The translations under genes and the position numbers were made by a program. A model generated the notes under the pieces. The model saw only the letters and a list, made by a program, of their open reading frames with translations. It did no database searches and was not told where the DNA came from. 64,000 nt of DNA from Allobranchiibius huperziae (GTDB lineage: Bacteria > Actinomycetota > Actinomycetes > Actinomycetales > Dermatophilaceae). This document shows, piece after piece, positions 25,058 to 35,121 of this stretch (the stretch's first letter is position 1; the number at the start of each line of letters is the position of its first letter). The stretch covers positions 2,310,929 through 2,374,928 of the forward strand of contig NZ_JACCFW010000001.1 in the NCBI RefSeq assembly GCF_013410455.1. The letters are read 5' to 3'.

Positions 25058-26097
25058 CGGCGCCGATGGCCGGCGACTGGCGGATGCCGCCGGAGTGGGC
25101 GCCGCACGCGCGCACCTGGATGGCGTTCCCGACGAAGGGCTACACGCTCGGTGACACGCCTGCGGAGGCCGAGGCGGCGCGGCGTACCTGGGCATCAGTC
25201 GCCAACGCCGTCGCCCGCTTCGAGCCGGTCTCGATGGTGGTCGCGCCGGCGGACGCCGACCTCGCGCGCGGCCTGCTCGACCCCGCGGTCGAGTTGCACC
25301 AGACCGATCTCGACGACGCCTGGATGCGCGACATGGGCCCGTCGTTCGTGCTGTCGGCCGACGGCTCGCGCCTCGGCGCGGTCGACTGGGTCTTCAACGG
25401 GTGGGGTGCGCAGTCCTGGGCCAGCTGGGAGTACGACGCGCAGATCGGCAGGTATGTCGCAGGGCTCGCCGGTGCCGAGGTCGTCACGTCGCCGATCGTC
25501 AACGAGGGTGGAGGTTTCCACGTCGACGGTGAGGGGACCGTGCTGCTGACCGAGACGGTGCAGCTCGACCCCGGGCGCAACCCGGGCGCCACGAAGGCGT
25601 CCATCGAGGCCGAGTTCGCGCGCAGTCTCGGGGTGGACACCTTCGTCTGGCTGCCCCGCGGGCTCACCCGCGACTACGACGAGTTCGGCACCCGGGGCCA
25701 TGTCGACATCGTGGCGACGTTCCCGTCCCCCGGCGTGGTGCTCGTGCACTCCCAGGAGGACCCGGACCACCCCGACCACGCGGTCAGCCGGTCGCTGATC
25801 GACAGCCTGCGCGGCGTCGTGGAAGCGGGCGGACGCACGCTGGAGATCGTCGAGATACCAGCACCAGCAACGCTCTTCGATGACGACGGGCCGGTCGACT
25901 ACAGCTACGTCAACCACCTGGTCGTCAACGGCGGGGTCGTCGCCTGCACCTTCGACGACGCCCACGACGACCGTGCGCTGGACGTGCTGCGGCAGGTCTA
26001 TCCCAGCCGTGAGGTGGTCGGGGTCGACGCCCGCGAGATCTTCGCTCGCGGCGGCGGCATCCACTGCATCACGCAACAGCAGCCCGCCCTTCCCTGA
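25054..26097 (+). CDS. aguA: Agmatine deiminase
   Basis: Converts agmatine to N-carbamoylputrescine, the substrate of the upstream gene. It has 347 residues of the peptidylarginine-deiminase-like fold. Motifs are WMRDMGPSF, NEGGGFHVDGEGTVLLTE, RGHVDIVATF and the catalytic cysteine in GGGIHCITQQQP. GTG 25054 overlaps the amidase stop; ATG 25066 is possible. No arginine decarboxylase is in the window, so agmatine must come from elsewhere or from outside the cell. Confidence 0.94.
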   Translation: MTAPMAGDWRMPPEWAPHARTWMAFPTKGYTLGDTPAEAEAARRTWASVANAVARFEPVSMVVAPADADLARGLLDPAVELHQTDLDDAWMRDMGPSFVLSADGSRLGAVDWVFNGWGAQSWASWEYDAQIGRYVAGLAGAEVVTSPIVNEGGGFHVDGEGTVLLTETVQLDPGRNPGATKASIEAEFARSLGVDTFVWLPRGLTRDYDEFGTRGHVDIVATFPSPGVVLVHSQEDPDHPDHAVSRSLIDSLRGVVEAGGRTLEIVEIPAPATLFDDDGPVDYSYVNHLVVNGGVVACTFDDAHDDRALDVLRQVYPSREVVGVDAREIFARGGGIHCITQQQPALP

Positions 26098-26164
26098 TCT
26101 CGCGGGACGTACCCCGCTGACCCGCGAGGTGGTTGTCGGTGGCTGATGGCAGGCTGGCAGCAAC

Positions 26165-29100
26165 ATGAGCACCGGCGTCGACGTTCTCGATCGCTTCTCC
26201 CCCATCACCCGGGCATGGTTCACGGGCACCTTCAGCGAGCCCACGTCCGCGCAGGTCGGGGCGTGGGACGCGATCTCCAGCGGTTCGCACACCCTGGTCG
26301 TCGCGCCGACGGGCTCCGGCAAGACGTTGTCGGCGTTCCTGTGGGCCTTGGACCGGATGACCACGGAGACGACACCGGAGGATCCGCAGAAACGCTGCCG
26401 GGTCCTCTACATCTCCCCGATGAAGGCGCTCGCGGTCGACGTCGAGCGCAACCTTCGTGCTCCCCTGGTGGGGCTGCGTCACGCGGCGACCCGGCTCGGC
26501 GCCGAGCCGCCCGACGTGACCGTCGCCGTCCGGTCCGGCGACACCCCGGCGCAGGAGCGGCGCGCGTTCACGCGCAGCCCCAGCGACGTACTCATCACGA
26601 CCCCCGAGTCGCTCTTCCTGCTGCTCACCTCGGCCGCCCGGGAGAGCCTGACCGGCATCGAGACGGTGATCCTCGACGAGGTCCACGCACTGGCCGGCAC
26701 CAAGCGGGGCGCCCACCTCGCCGTGTCGCTGGAGCGCCTCGACGCGCTGCTCGACAAGCCCGCTCAGCGGGTCGGACTGTCAGCGACCGTGCGACCGGTC
26801 GACGAAGTCGCGCGGTTCCTTGCTGGCGGCCGCCCGGTCACCTGCGTCCAGCCGCCATCGACCAAGGAGTGGGACCTCGACGTCGTCGTGCCGGTGCCCG
26901 ACCTGTCCGAGCTCGGTCAACCCACCGACGATCTCACCGGCGCGGCGGCCGGACCGCGGGAACGCAGCTCGATCTGGCCGCACGTCGAGGAACGCATCGT
27001 CGACCTGATCGCGCAGCACCGCTCGACCCTGGTCTTCGCCAACTCCCGTCGTCTCGCCGAACGGCTCACGACCCGGCTCAACGAGATCTGGCAGGAGCGC
27101 ACGGCCGAGGCGGACGAGGCTGTCGCTGAGGGCGATTCGCGGCCACCTGCGGAGGTGATGGCGCAGGCGGGCAGCGCCCGGGGTGCGCCGGCTGTTCTCG
27201 CTCGCGCTCACCACGGGTCCGTCAGCAAGGAGCAGCGAGGCGAGATCGAGGACGCCCTCAAGACCGGCACGCTGCCGGCGGTCGTCGCGACCAGCTCTCT
27301 CGAGTTGGGCATCGACATGGGCGCGGTCGACCTGGTCATCCAGGTCGAGTCGCCACCGAGCGTGGCCAGCGGGCTGCAGCGCGTCGGCCGCGCCGGTCAC
27401 CAGGTCGGCGCCGTCAGCCATGGCGTGGTCTTCCCCAAGTTCCGTGGTGACCTCGTCCAGACCGCCGTCGTCGTGGAGCGGATGCGCGACGGCGGGATCG
27501 AGGCCCTGCGGGTGCCGGCCAACCCCATCGACGTCCTCGCCCAGCAGATCGTGGCGATGTGCGCCATGGACGACTGGGACGTCGACGAGCTCTTCGCGCT
27601 GATGCAGCGGTCGGCCTCGTTCGGCACCCTCGCCCGTACGGTCCTGGAGTCGGTGCTCGACATGCTCTCGGGCCGTTACCCGAGCGAGGAGTTCGCCGAG
27701 CTGCGGCCGCGGATCGTCTGGGACCGGGTCGGCGGCAGCCTGTCGGGCCGCCCGGGCGCGCAACGCCTGGCGGTGACCAGCGGGGGCACGATCCCCGACC
27801 GCGGGCTGTACGCCGTGTTCCTCGCCTCCGGCGACGGCCCCGGGCGCCGCGTGGGCGAGCTCGACGAGGAGATGGTCTACGAGTCGCGTGTCGGCGACCT
27901 GTTCACCCTCGGCACCAGCACGTGGCGGATCGAGGACATCACCCACGACCGGGTGCTGGTGACCCCGGCTCCGGGTCAGCCCGGCAAACTTCCCTTCTGG
28001 AAGGGCGACTCGCTCGGTCGGCCGGCCGAGCTGGGCGCCGCCGTGGGCGCGTTCGTCCGCGAGGTCGGCGCGTTGCCCGACGACAAGGCGCACGAGCGCG
28101 TCAAGGCCGCCGGCCTGGATCAATGGGCCGCCGACAACCTGATCGCCTATCTGCGCGAGCAGCAGGAGGCGACCGGCCAGCTCTCCCACGACCGGCAGAT
28201 CGTCGTCGAACGCTTCCGCGACGAGCTCGGCGACTGGCGGATCGTCATCCATTCGCCGTACGGCGCCGGGGTGCACGCGCCCTGGGCGCTCGCCATCGCC
28301 GCCCGGATGCGGGAGCGCTTCGGTCTCGAGGTGCAGGCCATGCACGGCGACGACGGCATCGTGCTGCGGCTGCTCGACCTGGATCTCGACGAGGGCGAGC
28401 AGTCGCTGGGCAGCGCGCTGATGGAGATCGTGGCCCTCGATCCCGACGAGGTGCACCAGTTGGTCACCGAGCAGATCGGTGGATCTGCCCTGTTCGCAGC
28501 GCGTTTCCGTGAGTGTGCGGCTCGCGCGCTGTTGTTGCCGCGACGACAGCCGGGCAAACGGCAGGCCTTGTGGCAGCAGCGGCAGCGCGCGTCCCAGCTG
28601 CTCGAGGTCGCCAGCCGCTACCCGTCGTTCCCCATCGTCCTCGAAGCGGTCCGGGAGTGCATCCAGGACGTCTTCGACGTGCCGGGGCTCACCCAGCTGA
28701 TGCGTGACATCGGCGCCCGTCGCATCCGGATGGTGCAGGTCGACACGCAGCGCCCGTCGCCGTTCGCGGCCAGCCTGCTCTTCGGCTACGTCGCCCAGTT
28801 CCTCTACGAGGGCGACTCGCCGCTGGCTGAACGCCGCGCCGCAGCGCTCGCGCTCGACCCGTCGTTGCTGTCCGATCTGCTCGGCACGAGTGAGGGCGCC
28901 TCGCTGCGCGACCTGCTCGACCCCCAGGTCGTGACCGATACGGGCCTGGAGCTGCAGCGGCTCGCAGAGGGTCGCCGTGCCCGCAACGCCGAGGAGGTCG
29001 CCGACCTGGTGCGCGTGCTCGGCCCCCTGACGCTGGAGGAGATCACCGAGCGCAGCGACAGCGGGCAGGACGCCGTCCGCGGCTGGCTCACCGACCTGAT

Positions 29101-30820
29101 CGGCACCCGGCGGCTCATCGAACCGTCCTGGGGCGGGACCGTGCGGTACGCCGCGATCGAGGACTCCTCACGGTTGCGCGACGCGCTCGGGGTCGCCCTG
29201 CCGCCGGGCGTGCCGGGGGCGTTCCTGGAGCCGGTCGACGACCCGCTCGGTGAGCTGCTCTCCCGCTACGCACGCACCCACATCCCGTTCACCGTCATGG
29301 AGGCCGCCGAATCGTTCGGCCTCGGGCGGGCCGTCGTCCACGACGGCCTGCGGCGCCTGGTCGGCGCCGGTCGCCTGGTGGAGGGTGAGTTCCGCCCTGG
29401 CATGCAGTCCGGCGAGGGCGCCGCCCTGGAGTTCTGCGACCGCGAGGTGCTGCGCATCCTCAAGCGCCGTTCATTGGCGTCGCTGCGTGCCGAGGTCGAG
29501 CCGGTGCCGGCGGTCGAACTCGCCAGGTTCATGCCCTCGTGGCAGGGCGTGCAGGGCCGAGCCCGCGGGGCCGACGGACTGCTGCGGGCCGTGGAGCAGT
29601 TGGCCGGTGCCCGCGTGCCGGCCAGCGCGCTGGAGACCCTGGTGCTCCCCGCGCGGGTCGTCGGATACACCCCCGGGCTGCTGGACGAGCTGACGACCAG
29701 TGGCGAGGTGCTCTGGCAGGGCCATGCCGCTCTACCTGGGGACGACGGGTGGGTCTCGCTGCACCTGACCGAGACCGCGCACCTGACGCTCGCGCCGGCC
29801 GACGACACCCTGGAGTTCACCGAGACGCACACCGCGTTGATGGACGCCCTCGGTGCCGGCGGCGCGTACTTCTTCCGCATGCTGTCCGACGCCGCCCACT
29901 CCACCAACGACACCGAGCTCGTCGGTGCGCTGTGGGATCTGGTCTGGGCGGGGCGGGTCACCGGCGACACCCTGGCGCCGCTGCGCGCGCTCCTCGCCGG
30001 CGGCCGCACCGCCCACAAGGCGAAGACCTCCGGTCCACGGCGTACTCGATATGCCCGTCCCGGATCCGGCCTGCGCGCGATGGGCGCCGCCAGGCCGGCC
30101 ATGCCCACTCGCGGCGGGCCACCCACGTCTGCCGGTCGCTGGTCGGCGCTACCGGCCGCGGACAGCGATGCCACGCTCCGGGCGCTGGCGACCACCGAGG
30201 TGCTGCTCGACCGCTACGGAGTGGTGACCCGCGGTTCGGTGGCGGCCGAGGGGGTTCCCGGTGGGTTCTCGGTCATCTACAAGGTGCTGGCGTCGGCAGA
30301 GGAGACCGGCCGAGTACGTCGCGGTTACTTCGTGGAGGGACTCGGCGCCGCTCAGTTCGCCACCTCCGGCGCGATCGACCGGCTGCGCGCGGGTGCGAAA
30401 CCCATTACGAGCCACCGCAACCCGTGGGATGCTCCCGCACCCACCGAGGCAGCTCGCGCCGTCGTACTCGCCGCTGCGGATCCCGCCAACCCGTACGGTG
30501 CCGCGTTGCCCTGGCCGGAGGCCGAAGGGGGCCACAAGCCCGGCCGCAAGGCCGGTGCCCTCGTCGTCCTGGTCGACGGCGTGCTCGCGCTCTACATCGA
30601 GCGGGGCGGCAAGTCGCTGCTCAGCTGGTCCACCGAGGAGTCGGAGTTGGAGGCCGCGGCAGACGCCCTCGTGCTCGCCGTACGCGAGGGGGCACTGGGG
30701 CAGCTCACCGTGCACACCGCCGACGGCGACGCGGTCCTCGGTGCACAGTCGCCACTCACCGACGCTCTGCAGAAGGCCGGGTTCCACACCACCCCGCGCG
30801 GCCTGCGCCTGCGCCGCTGA
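26165..30820 (+). CDS. lhr: ATP-dependent helicase Lhr (full length)
   Basis: A 1551-residue superfamily 2 DNA helicase, 3'-to-5', that prefers RNA:DNA hybrids in characterised homologues and acts in DNA repair. The core has Walker A in VVAPTGSGKTLSAFLW, the DEVH box in ILDEVHALAG, SATVRP, and motif VI in GLQRVGRAGHQVG. A winged helix and the Lhr signature domain follow, then the long Lhr-CTD (about residues 870–1551) with winged-helix arrays. The length matches the mycobacterial enzyme. The start is ATG 26165. The nei gene follows on the same strand, as in Mycobacterium, which suggests a joint repair role. Confidence 0.96.
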   Translation: MSTGVDVLDRFSPITRAWFTGTFSEPTSAQVGAWDAISSGSHTLVVAPTGSGKTLSAFLWALDRMTTETTPEDPQKRCRVLYISPMKALAVDVERNLRAPLVGLRHAATRLGAEPPDVTVAVRSGDTPAQERRAFTRSPSDVLITTPESLFLLLTSAARESLTGIETVILDEVHALAGTKRGAHLAVSLERLDALLDKPAQRVGLSATVRPVDEVARFLAGGRPVTCVQPPSTKEWDLDVVVPVPDLSELGQPTDDLTGAAAGPRERSSIWPHVEERIVDLIAQHRSTLVFANSRRLAERLTTRLNEIWQERTAEADEAVAEGDSRPPAEVMAQAGSARGAPAVLARAHHGSVSKEQRGEIEDALKTGTLPAVVATSSLELGIDMGAVDLVIQVESPPSVASGLQRVGRAGHQVGAVSHGVVFPKFRGDLVQTAVVVERMRDGGIEALRVPANPIDVLAQQIVAMCAMDDWDVDELFALMQRSASFGTLARTVLESVLDMLSGRYPSEEFAELRPRIVWDRVGGSLSGRPGAQRLAVTSGGTIPDRGLYAVFLASGDGPGRRVGELDEEMVYESRVGDLFTLGTSTWRIEDITHDRVLVTPAPGQPGKLPFWKGDSLGRPAELGAAVGAFVREVGALPDDKAHERVKAAGLDQWAADNLIAYLREQQEATGQLSHDRQIVVERFRDELGDWRIVIHSPYGAGVHAPWALAIAARMRERFGLEVQAMHGDDGIVLRLLDLDLDEGEQSLGSALMEIVALDPDEVHQLVTEQIGGSALFAARFRECAARALLLPRRQPGKRQALWQQRQRASQLLEVASRYPSFPIVLEAVRECIQDVFDVPGLTQLMRDIGARRIRMVQVDTQRPSPFAASLLFGYVAQFLYEGDSPLAERRAAALALDPSLLSDLLGTSEGASLRDLLDPQVVTDTGLELQRLAEGRRARNAEEVADLVRVLGPLTLEEITERSDSGQDAVRGWLTDLIGTRRLIEPSWGGTVRYAAIEDSSRLRDALGVALPPGVPGAFLEPVDDPLGELLSRYARTHIPFTVMEAAESFGLGRAVVHDGLRRLVGAGRLVEGEFRPGMQSGEGAALEFCDREVLRILKRRSLASLRAEVEPVPAVELARFMPSWQGVQGRARGADGLLRAVEQLAGARVPASALETLVLPARVVGYTPGLLDELTTSGEVLWQGHAALPGDDGWVSLHLTETAHLTLAPADDTLEFTETHTALMDALGAGGAYFFRMLSDAAHSTNDTELVGALWDLVWAGRVTGDTLAPLRALLAGGRTAHKAKTSGPRRTRYARPGSGLRAMGAARPAMPTRGGPPTSAGRWSALPAADSDATLRALATTEVLLDRYGVVTRGSVAAEGVPGGFSVIYKVLASAEETGRVRRGYFVEGLGAAQFATSGAIDRLRAGAKPITSHRNPWDAPAPTEAARAVVLAAADPANPYGAALPWPEAEGGHKPGRKAGALVVLVDGVLALYIERGGKSLLSWSTEESELEAAADALVLAVREGALGQLTVHTADGDAVLGAQSPLTDALQKAGFHTTPRGLRLRR

Positions 30821-30835
30821 CCTGGTCGAGTGCCC

Positions 30836-30949
30836 GGTTGTCAGCGGAAAAGTGGCGCCGACACCACAGATCCGCTGACCACCACCGCACCGTCCTTGCG
30901 GTTGTTAGCGGGAAAGTGACGCCGGCACCACAGATCCGCTGACAACCGC
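30836..30949. repeat. Tandem pair of 48–52 bp dyad elements (GTTGTCAGCGG family), copies A and B
   Basis: Copy A is 30836–30883 and copy B is 30898–30949. Each has outer arms GGTTGTCAGCGG/CCGCTGACAACC (one mismatch in each copy) around a GGCGCCGRCACC-like core that is itself nearly palindromic. The copies are about 64 bp apart. A second pair is at 63757–63868. They lie between lhr and nei. Confidence 0.9.
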
Positions 30950-30987
30950 GCCCGGACCCTGTGGGACCCGACGGTTACGGTGGCGAC

Positions 30988-31827
30988 GTGCCCGAAGGCG
31001 ACGTGGTCTGGAAGGCGGCCGACCGACTCAACGCCGCGCTGCGCGACCAACCGCTCGTCGGAGCCGAGTTGCGCTGGCCCGGCATCCCCGACCGCCCGTT
31101 GCACGGCATGGTCACCACCGGCGTGCACAGCCGCGGCAAGCACCTGCTGCACCGCCTCGACTCGGGCCTGACGATCCATTCCCATCTGCGGATGGAGGGC
31201 TCGTGGCGGGTGCGCCCGACACCGCAGGTGACGCCGCGTTTCGCCAGAGCCGCCGACATCCGCGCTCTGCTCGCGACGCAGGAGTGGGCGGCGATTGGCT
31301 GGCGCCTCGGCATGCTCGACCTCATCGCGACCGGGGACGAGCACCGGCTGGTCGGCCACCTCGGTCCGGACATCCTCGGCGCGGACTGGGACCCGGAGGA
31401 GGCGGTACGCCGGCTGCTGCGAGCTCCCGATCTGACCATCGGCGAAGCACTGCTCGACCAGCGCAACCTCGCCGGCATCGGTACCTTCTTCGCGGCCGAG
31501 GCGCTCTTCGCCCGGCGACTGAACCCATGGACCGCCGTGGGCGATCTGGGTCCGGACGAGGTCCGCGCGCTGATCGACGTCGCCCAGAAACAGCTGGCGC
31601 AGTCGGCACACGACCCGTCACGCTCGCTCACCCAGCGCACGGGCCTGCTCGACGACAACTACGTGCACGGCCGCAGCGGACTGCCGTGCGAGCGGTGCGG
31701 CACGCTCATCCGCGTCGCGATGATCGGCAAGGCCCCCCAGGACCGCACGATGTTCTACTGCCCGCACTGCCAGGGCGGGCTCGGACCGACCGACGACGGG
31801 AAGCGGCAGCGCCCCATCGGTCGTTGA
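30988..31827 (+). CDS. nei: DNA glycosylase/AP lyase, Nei (endonuclease VIII) family
   Basis: Base-excision-repair enzyme for oxidised bases. It has 279 residues. The start is GTG 30988, chosen because it places Pro2 and Glu3 (PEGDVVWKAADRL) at the N-terminus; the N-terminal proline is the catalytic nucleophile in Fpg/Nei. A frame starting at 30961 would bury that proline. The H2TH region is DQRNLAGIGTFFAAEALF and the C-terminal zinc finger is CERCG...YCPHC. Context with lhr supports a repair role. A paralogue, also with intact catalytic residues, is at 60217–61047. Confidence 0.94.
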   Translation: MPEGDVVWKAADRLNAALRDQPLVGAELRWPGIPDRPLHGMVTTGVHSRGKHLLHRLDSGLTIHSHLRMEGSWRVRPTPQVTPRFARAADIRALLATQEWAAIGWRLGMLDLIATGDEHRLVGHLGPDILGADWDPEEAVRRLLRAPDLTIGEALLDQRNLAGIGTFFAAEALFARRLNPWTAVGDLGPDEVRALIDVAQKQLAQSAHDPSRSLTQRTGLLDDNYVHGRSGLPCERCGTLIRVAMIGKAPQDRTMFYCPHCQGGLGPTDDGKRQRPIGR

Positions 31828-31891
31828 GGACCACCGCCGAGCAGATGTGGAACGGACGCGCGCCGTACAGCGCGTTCAGCTGAAGTCGTTG

Positions 31892-31944
31892 TGGGGCGTA
31901 GCGCGCCCCATAGAGCGCGCCGGCACTCCCACCGTGCGTGGGAG
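31892..31944. terminator. Two hairpins between convergent nei and clgR
   Basis: The first is TGGGGCG/CGCCCCA with a 5-nt loop (31892–31910). The second is CTCCCAC/GTGGGAG with a 5-nt loop (31926–31944), ending 4 bp from the clgR stop. Neither has a T-tract. Together they probably end transcription from both sides. Confidence 0.6.
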
Positions 31945-31948
31945 GCGG

Positions 31949-32248
31949 TCAGGCTGCGGAGACGACCGGCGTGCGCGCGGTGTGCACAGGAAGCGGCACC
32001 GGCGCGCTCACGGCCTCGGCGGCAGCGACGCGTTGGGACACCTGGGAAAGCGCCGTCGAGAGCGGGATGCCGAGGGCGGAGCAGACGGAGGACAGCAACT
32101 CCGAGGAGGCTTCCTTCTCGCCGCGCTCGATCTCGCTGAGGTAGCCCAGCGACACCTTGGCGGCAGCAGATACCTCGCGCAACGTGCGGCCCTGGTCCTG
32201 GCGCTGGTCGCGAAGGACGTCACCGAGTTCGCGTCGTAACAAGATCAT
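31949..32248 (-). CDS. clgR: Transcriptional regulator ClgR
   Basis: A 99-residue XRE-family activator of clp protease genes and its own gene in Actinobacteria. The HTH lies at about residues 15–65: [20 protein letters not shown] and then [15 protein letters not shown], the ClgR signature. In known family members, activity is limited by ClpP-dependent turnover through the C-terminal tail; here the tail ends VVSAA, an Ala-Ala end typical of Clp substrates. ATG 32248 has GGGAGG 6 nt upstream. It follows cinA by a 169-bp gap that should hold its promoter; I could not find a convincing ClgR box there. Confidence 0.92.
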   Translation of the reverse strand: MILLRRELGDVLRDQRQDQGRTLREVSAAAKVSLGYLSEIERGEKEASSELLSSVCSALGIPLSTALSQVSQRVAAAEAVSAPVPLPVHTARTPVVSAA

Positions 32249-32417
32249 GAAACGCCTCCCAGTGTCCTCATGTCGTCGGCCGGTGCGGCCCGGGGATCGT
32301 GGGCGGATGCCCTCATCCAGTGCACCCACACTACTCATTGATGCCGACAGGAGTGTGGGGCACCACCTGCAGGCAATGTGCGAGCTTCCACCGATATGAA
32401 CGCGCTCGTCGAGTCGA

Positions 32418-32906
32418 TTAATCCAGCCGGCCCGTCGGTGCAAGGCCGGAGGCCAGCAGTCGCAGCACCGCCACCGTGCACGCCTCGCGCACGGACTCAC
32501 GGTTGCCCGCCAGGTCCAGCTGCCGCACCTGCACCCCTTCCGGACCAGCCACCGCCACGAACGCGCGCCCGACGGGCTGCCCGTCCTGCTCGGTCGGGCC
32601 GGCCACCCCCGTCGTCCCGAGGCCGTAGGTCGACCCCAGCACCCGGCGTACCCCGGTCGCCATCTGCTCGGCGACCTCGGCCTGCACCGCACCACCGGCG
32701 GCGAGCAGGTCGGCGTCCACGCCCAGCACGCTGTGCTTGAGATCGGTGGCGTAGGCCACCACGCCCCCGCGCACGACGGCGCTGGCCCCGGGGACCTGCA
32801 CCAGCCGGGCCACCACGAGGCCACCGGTGAGCGACTCGGCCACCCCGACCGTGGCGCCCGCGGAGCGCAGGGCAGCGACCACGTCGGCCGGATCGAGAAC
32901 GGACAT
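32418..32906 (-). CDS. cinA: CinA C-terminal domain protein (PncC-type NMN amidohydrolase)
   Basis: A 162-residue stand-alone CinA_C domain, which deamidates nicotinamide mononucleotide in characterised members and belongs to pyridine-nucleotide recycling. [20 protein letters not shown] and [17 protein letters not shown] are diagnostic, with [15 protein letters not shown] further on. The N-terminal MoCF-like domain of longer CinA proteins is absent, as is usual beside pgsA in Actinobacteria. The order pgsA–cinA–clgR is conserved. Confidence 0.93.
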   Translation of the reverse strand: MSVLDPADVVAALRSAGATVGVAESLTGGLVVARLVQVPGASAVVRGGVVAYATDLKHSVLGVDADLLAAGGAVQAEVAEQMATGVRRVLGSTYGLGTTGVAGPTEQDGQPVGRAFVAVAGPEGVQVRQLDLAGNRESVREACTVAVLRLLASGLAPTGRLD

Positions 32907-32912
32907 CGAGCT

Positions 32913-33533
32913 TCAGCGCACCGGCCGGGCCCGCAGCCGCAGCGCTCGGAAGACGTAGTCGACGCCGGTCACGACCGTGATGACCAGCGCGACGAGCAGC
33001 ACGCACCACGCCGCGACGTGCACGATCCCGCCGAGCGGCATCACGAACAACCCGATCCCGAGCGCCTGCAGGGCGGTCTTGGCCTTGCCGCCGCGGCTCG
33101 CGGGGAGCACGCCGTGCCGCAGGACCCACAGCCGCAGCACCGTCACCCCGAACTCGCGAATGAGGATGAGCACGGTGATCCACCACGGGACCTCGTGGAT
33201 CAGTGAGAGCCCGACGAGCGCCATCCCCATCAGCGCCTTGTCGGCGATCGGGTCCACGATCTTGCCGAAGTCGGTCACCAGACCCCGCGATCGGGCGAGG
33301 TCCCCGTCGATGCGGTCGGTCACGGACGCGACGAAGAACACCCCCAGCGCGCCCCAGCGGTACGCCGTGTCATGACCCCCGTGGGTGAGCAGCAGCCACC
33401 CGAAGAACGGCACCAGCAGGATGCGCAGGACGGTCAGGGCGTTGGCGATGTTCCAGTTGCTCACCCCGGTGCTCGGGGCGGTCGCCGGGTCCGGCACGAG
33501 GGGCGGGGGCACCAGGCGGTGCTCTCCGCTCAC
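32913..33533 (-). CDS. pgsA: CDP-diacylglycerol–glycerol-3-phosphate 3-phosphatidyltransferase
   Basis: A membrane enzyme making phosphatidylglycerophosphate. It has 206 residues. The CDP-alcohol phosphotransferase motif D-x2-DG-x2-AR-x8-G-x3-D-x3-D is intact in the stretch [20 protein letters not shown] followed by VDPIAD. About five to six helices follow. GTG 33533 overlaps the rimO stop (GTGA). The upstream open frame in this phase overlaps rimO and is not PgsA-like. The gap to cinA is 6 nt. Confidence 0.93.
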   Translation of the reverse strand: MSGEHRLVPPPLVPDPATAPSTGVSNWNIANALTVLRILLVPFFGWLLLTHGGHDTAYRWGALGVFFVASVTDRIDGDLARSRGLVTDFGKIVDPIADKALMGMALVGLSLIHEVPWWITVLILIREFGVTVLRLWVLRHGVLPASRGGKAKTALQALGIGLFVMPLGGIVHVAAWCVLLVALVITVVTGVDYVFRALRLRARPVR

Positions 33534-35053
33534 AGCGGGCTCGCGATCCAGTCGATCCCGAGGGTGTCCTCGACGCGGGCCGTCACGATGTCGCCGACGG
33601 CCGGGCGGGCCCGGTCGCCGTAGGTCAGGATCGTCTCGCCGTCGACGTCGGGTCCCTGCTGGCCGGCGCGCCCGCGGACCTCCCACTCACCGGAGTCCTC
33701 GTCCAACTCCGAGGACTCCACGAGCACCTCGACCTCTTCGCCGATGCGCTCGGCGGCGCGCTGCTCGTTGAGCTCGGTCGCCAGGGTCCGGATGTGCTCC
33801 ACCCGCGCGTCGATCTCGTCGGCGGGCAGCTTCGCGGCGTACGACTCGGCCTCGGTGCCGTCCTCGTCGGAGTAGCCGAACACACCGACCACGTCGAGCC
33901 GGGCGTTCAGCAGGAACTCCTCCAGCTCGGCGACGTCGTCCTCCGTCTCGCCGGGGAAACCGACGATGACGTTGGAGCGGATGCCGGCGTACGGCGACCG
34001 CGCGCGCACCTGCTCCAGCAGTCCCAGGAACGACTCGCGGTCGCCGAACCGGCGCATCGTGCGCAGCAGCGGACCGCTCGCGTGCTGGAAGGAGATGTCG
34101 AAGTACGGCGCCACGCCCGGGGTGGAGGTCATCACGTCGAGCAGGTCGGGGCGGATCTCGGCCGGCTGCAGATAGGACACCCGCACCCGCGAGATCCCCT
34201 CCACGGCAACCAACTCCGGCAGCATCGTGTCGAGCAGCCGCAGGTCGCCGAGGTCCTTGCCGTAGGACGTGGAGTTCTCGCTGACCAGGAAGATCTCGCG
34301 CGCGTCGTGCTGCCCGAGCCAGCGCGCCTCGTCGAGGACGTCGGAAGGGCGGCGCGAGACGAAGGCGCCACGGAACATCGGGATCGCGCAGAACGCGCAC
34401 CGCCGGTCACACCCGCTGGCGATCTTCAACGGCGCCCACGGCCGTCCGTCCAACCGGGCGCGGATGATGCGCGGGGATCCGGCCGGCGACTCGATGGTGA
34501 CGTCCTGCGGGGGCCCGGCGATCTCGCCCGCGCTCAGCGGGGCGTCAGCGGTGTGACTGCCATCGCTCCCGTTGCTGCCATGGCTGCCATGTCCAGGCTG
34601 AGCCACTCCCTGCCCCTGCCGCGCGACGGGCGACAGCGGCAGCAGCTTGCGGCGATCTCCCGGCGTGTGCGACTCCGGCCGCTCACCGTCGAGGATCGCG
34701 GTCAGCGACGCCGACATGTCCTCGTAGGAGTCGAATCCGAGCACGGCGTCGGCCTCGGGCAACTCCTCGGCCAGCTTCTTGCCGTAGCGCTGGGCCAGGC
34801 ATCCGACGGCTACGACGGCCTTCGTACGCCCGTGCTGTTTGAGGTCGTTGGCCTCCAGGAGCGCGTCGATCGAGTCCTTCTTGGCCTGCTCGACGAACCC
34901 GCAGGTGTTGACGACGGCGACGTCGGCATCGGCGGCGTCGTCGACCAGGGACCAGCCTCCTGCGGCCAGTCGGCCGGCCAACTCCTCCGAATCCACCTCG
35001 TTGCGCGCGCACCCGAGTGTGACGAGCGCAACGCTGCGCGAAGGGGAGGACAT
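33530..35053 (-). CDS. rimO: Ribosomal protein S12 methylthiotransferase
   Basis: Radical-SAM enzyme that methylthiolates an aspartate of ribosomal protein S12. The N-terminal cluster cysteines are in [31 protein letters not shown] and [12 protein letters not shown]; the radical-SAM triad is [13 protein letters not shown]; and a TRAM domain ends the protein. It has 507 residues from ATG 35053; an ATG seven codons upstream (35074) is possible. Between the first domain and the radical-SAM domain lies a low-complexity Gly/Ser/His insert ([17 protein letters not shown]) that is longer than in E. coli. Coupled to pgsA. Confidence 0.96.
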   Translation of the reverse strand: MSSPSRSVALVTLGCARNEVDSEELAGRLAAGGWSLVDDAADADVAVVNTCGFVEQAKKDSIDALLEANDLKQHGRTKAVVAVGCLAQRYGKKLAEELPEADAVLGFDSYEDMSASLTAILDGERPESHTPGDRRKLLPLSPVARQGQGVAQPGHGSHGSNGSDGSHTADAPLSAGEIAGPPQDVTIESPAGSPRIIRARLDGRPWAPLKIASGCDRRCAFCAIPMFRGAFVSRRPSDVLDEARWLGQHDAREIFLVSENSTSYGKDLGDLRLLDTMLPELVAVEGISRVRVSYLQPAEIRPDLLDVMTSTPGVAPYFDISFQHASGPLLRTMRRFGDRESFLGLLEQVRARSPYAGIRSNVIVGFPGETEDDVAELEEFLLNARLDVVGVFGYSDEDGTEAESYAAKLPADEIDARVEHIRTLATELNEQRAAERIGEEVEVLVESSELDEDSGEWEVRGRAGQQGPDVDGETILTYGDRARPAVGDIVTARVEDTLGIDWIASPL

Positions 35054-35121
35054 GACCCCCAGGGTAGTTGGCATCGCGGCCCCTTCCCGCCGGGCGGCCC
35101 GCGGGGTGATGGGATGGTCCG

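Noticed and set aside
30836-30949. The tandem dyads between lhr and nei as phage attachment sites
   Set aside because: There is no integrase, no tRNA and no inserted foreign segment, and the same doublet occurs at an unrelated locus.
32249-32417. A ClgR binding box upstream of clgR
   Set aside because: Autoregulation is expected, but I found no convincing match to the known ClgR motif in the gap.
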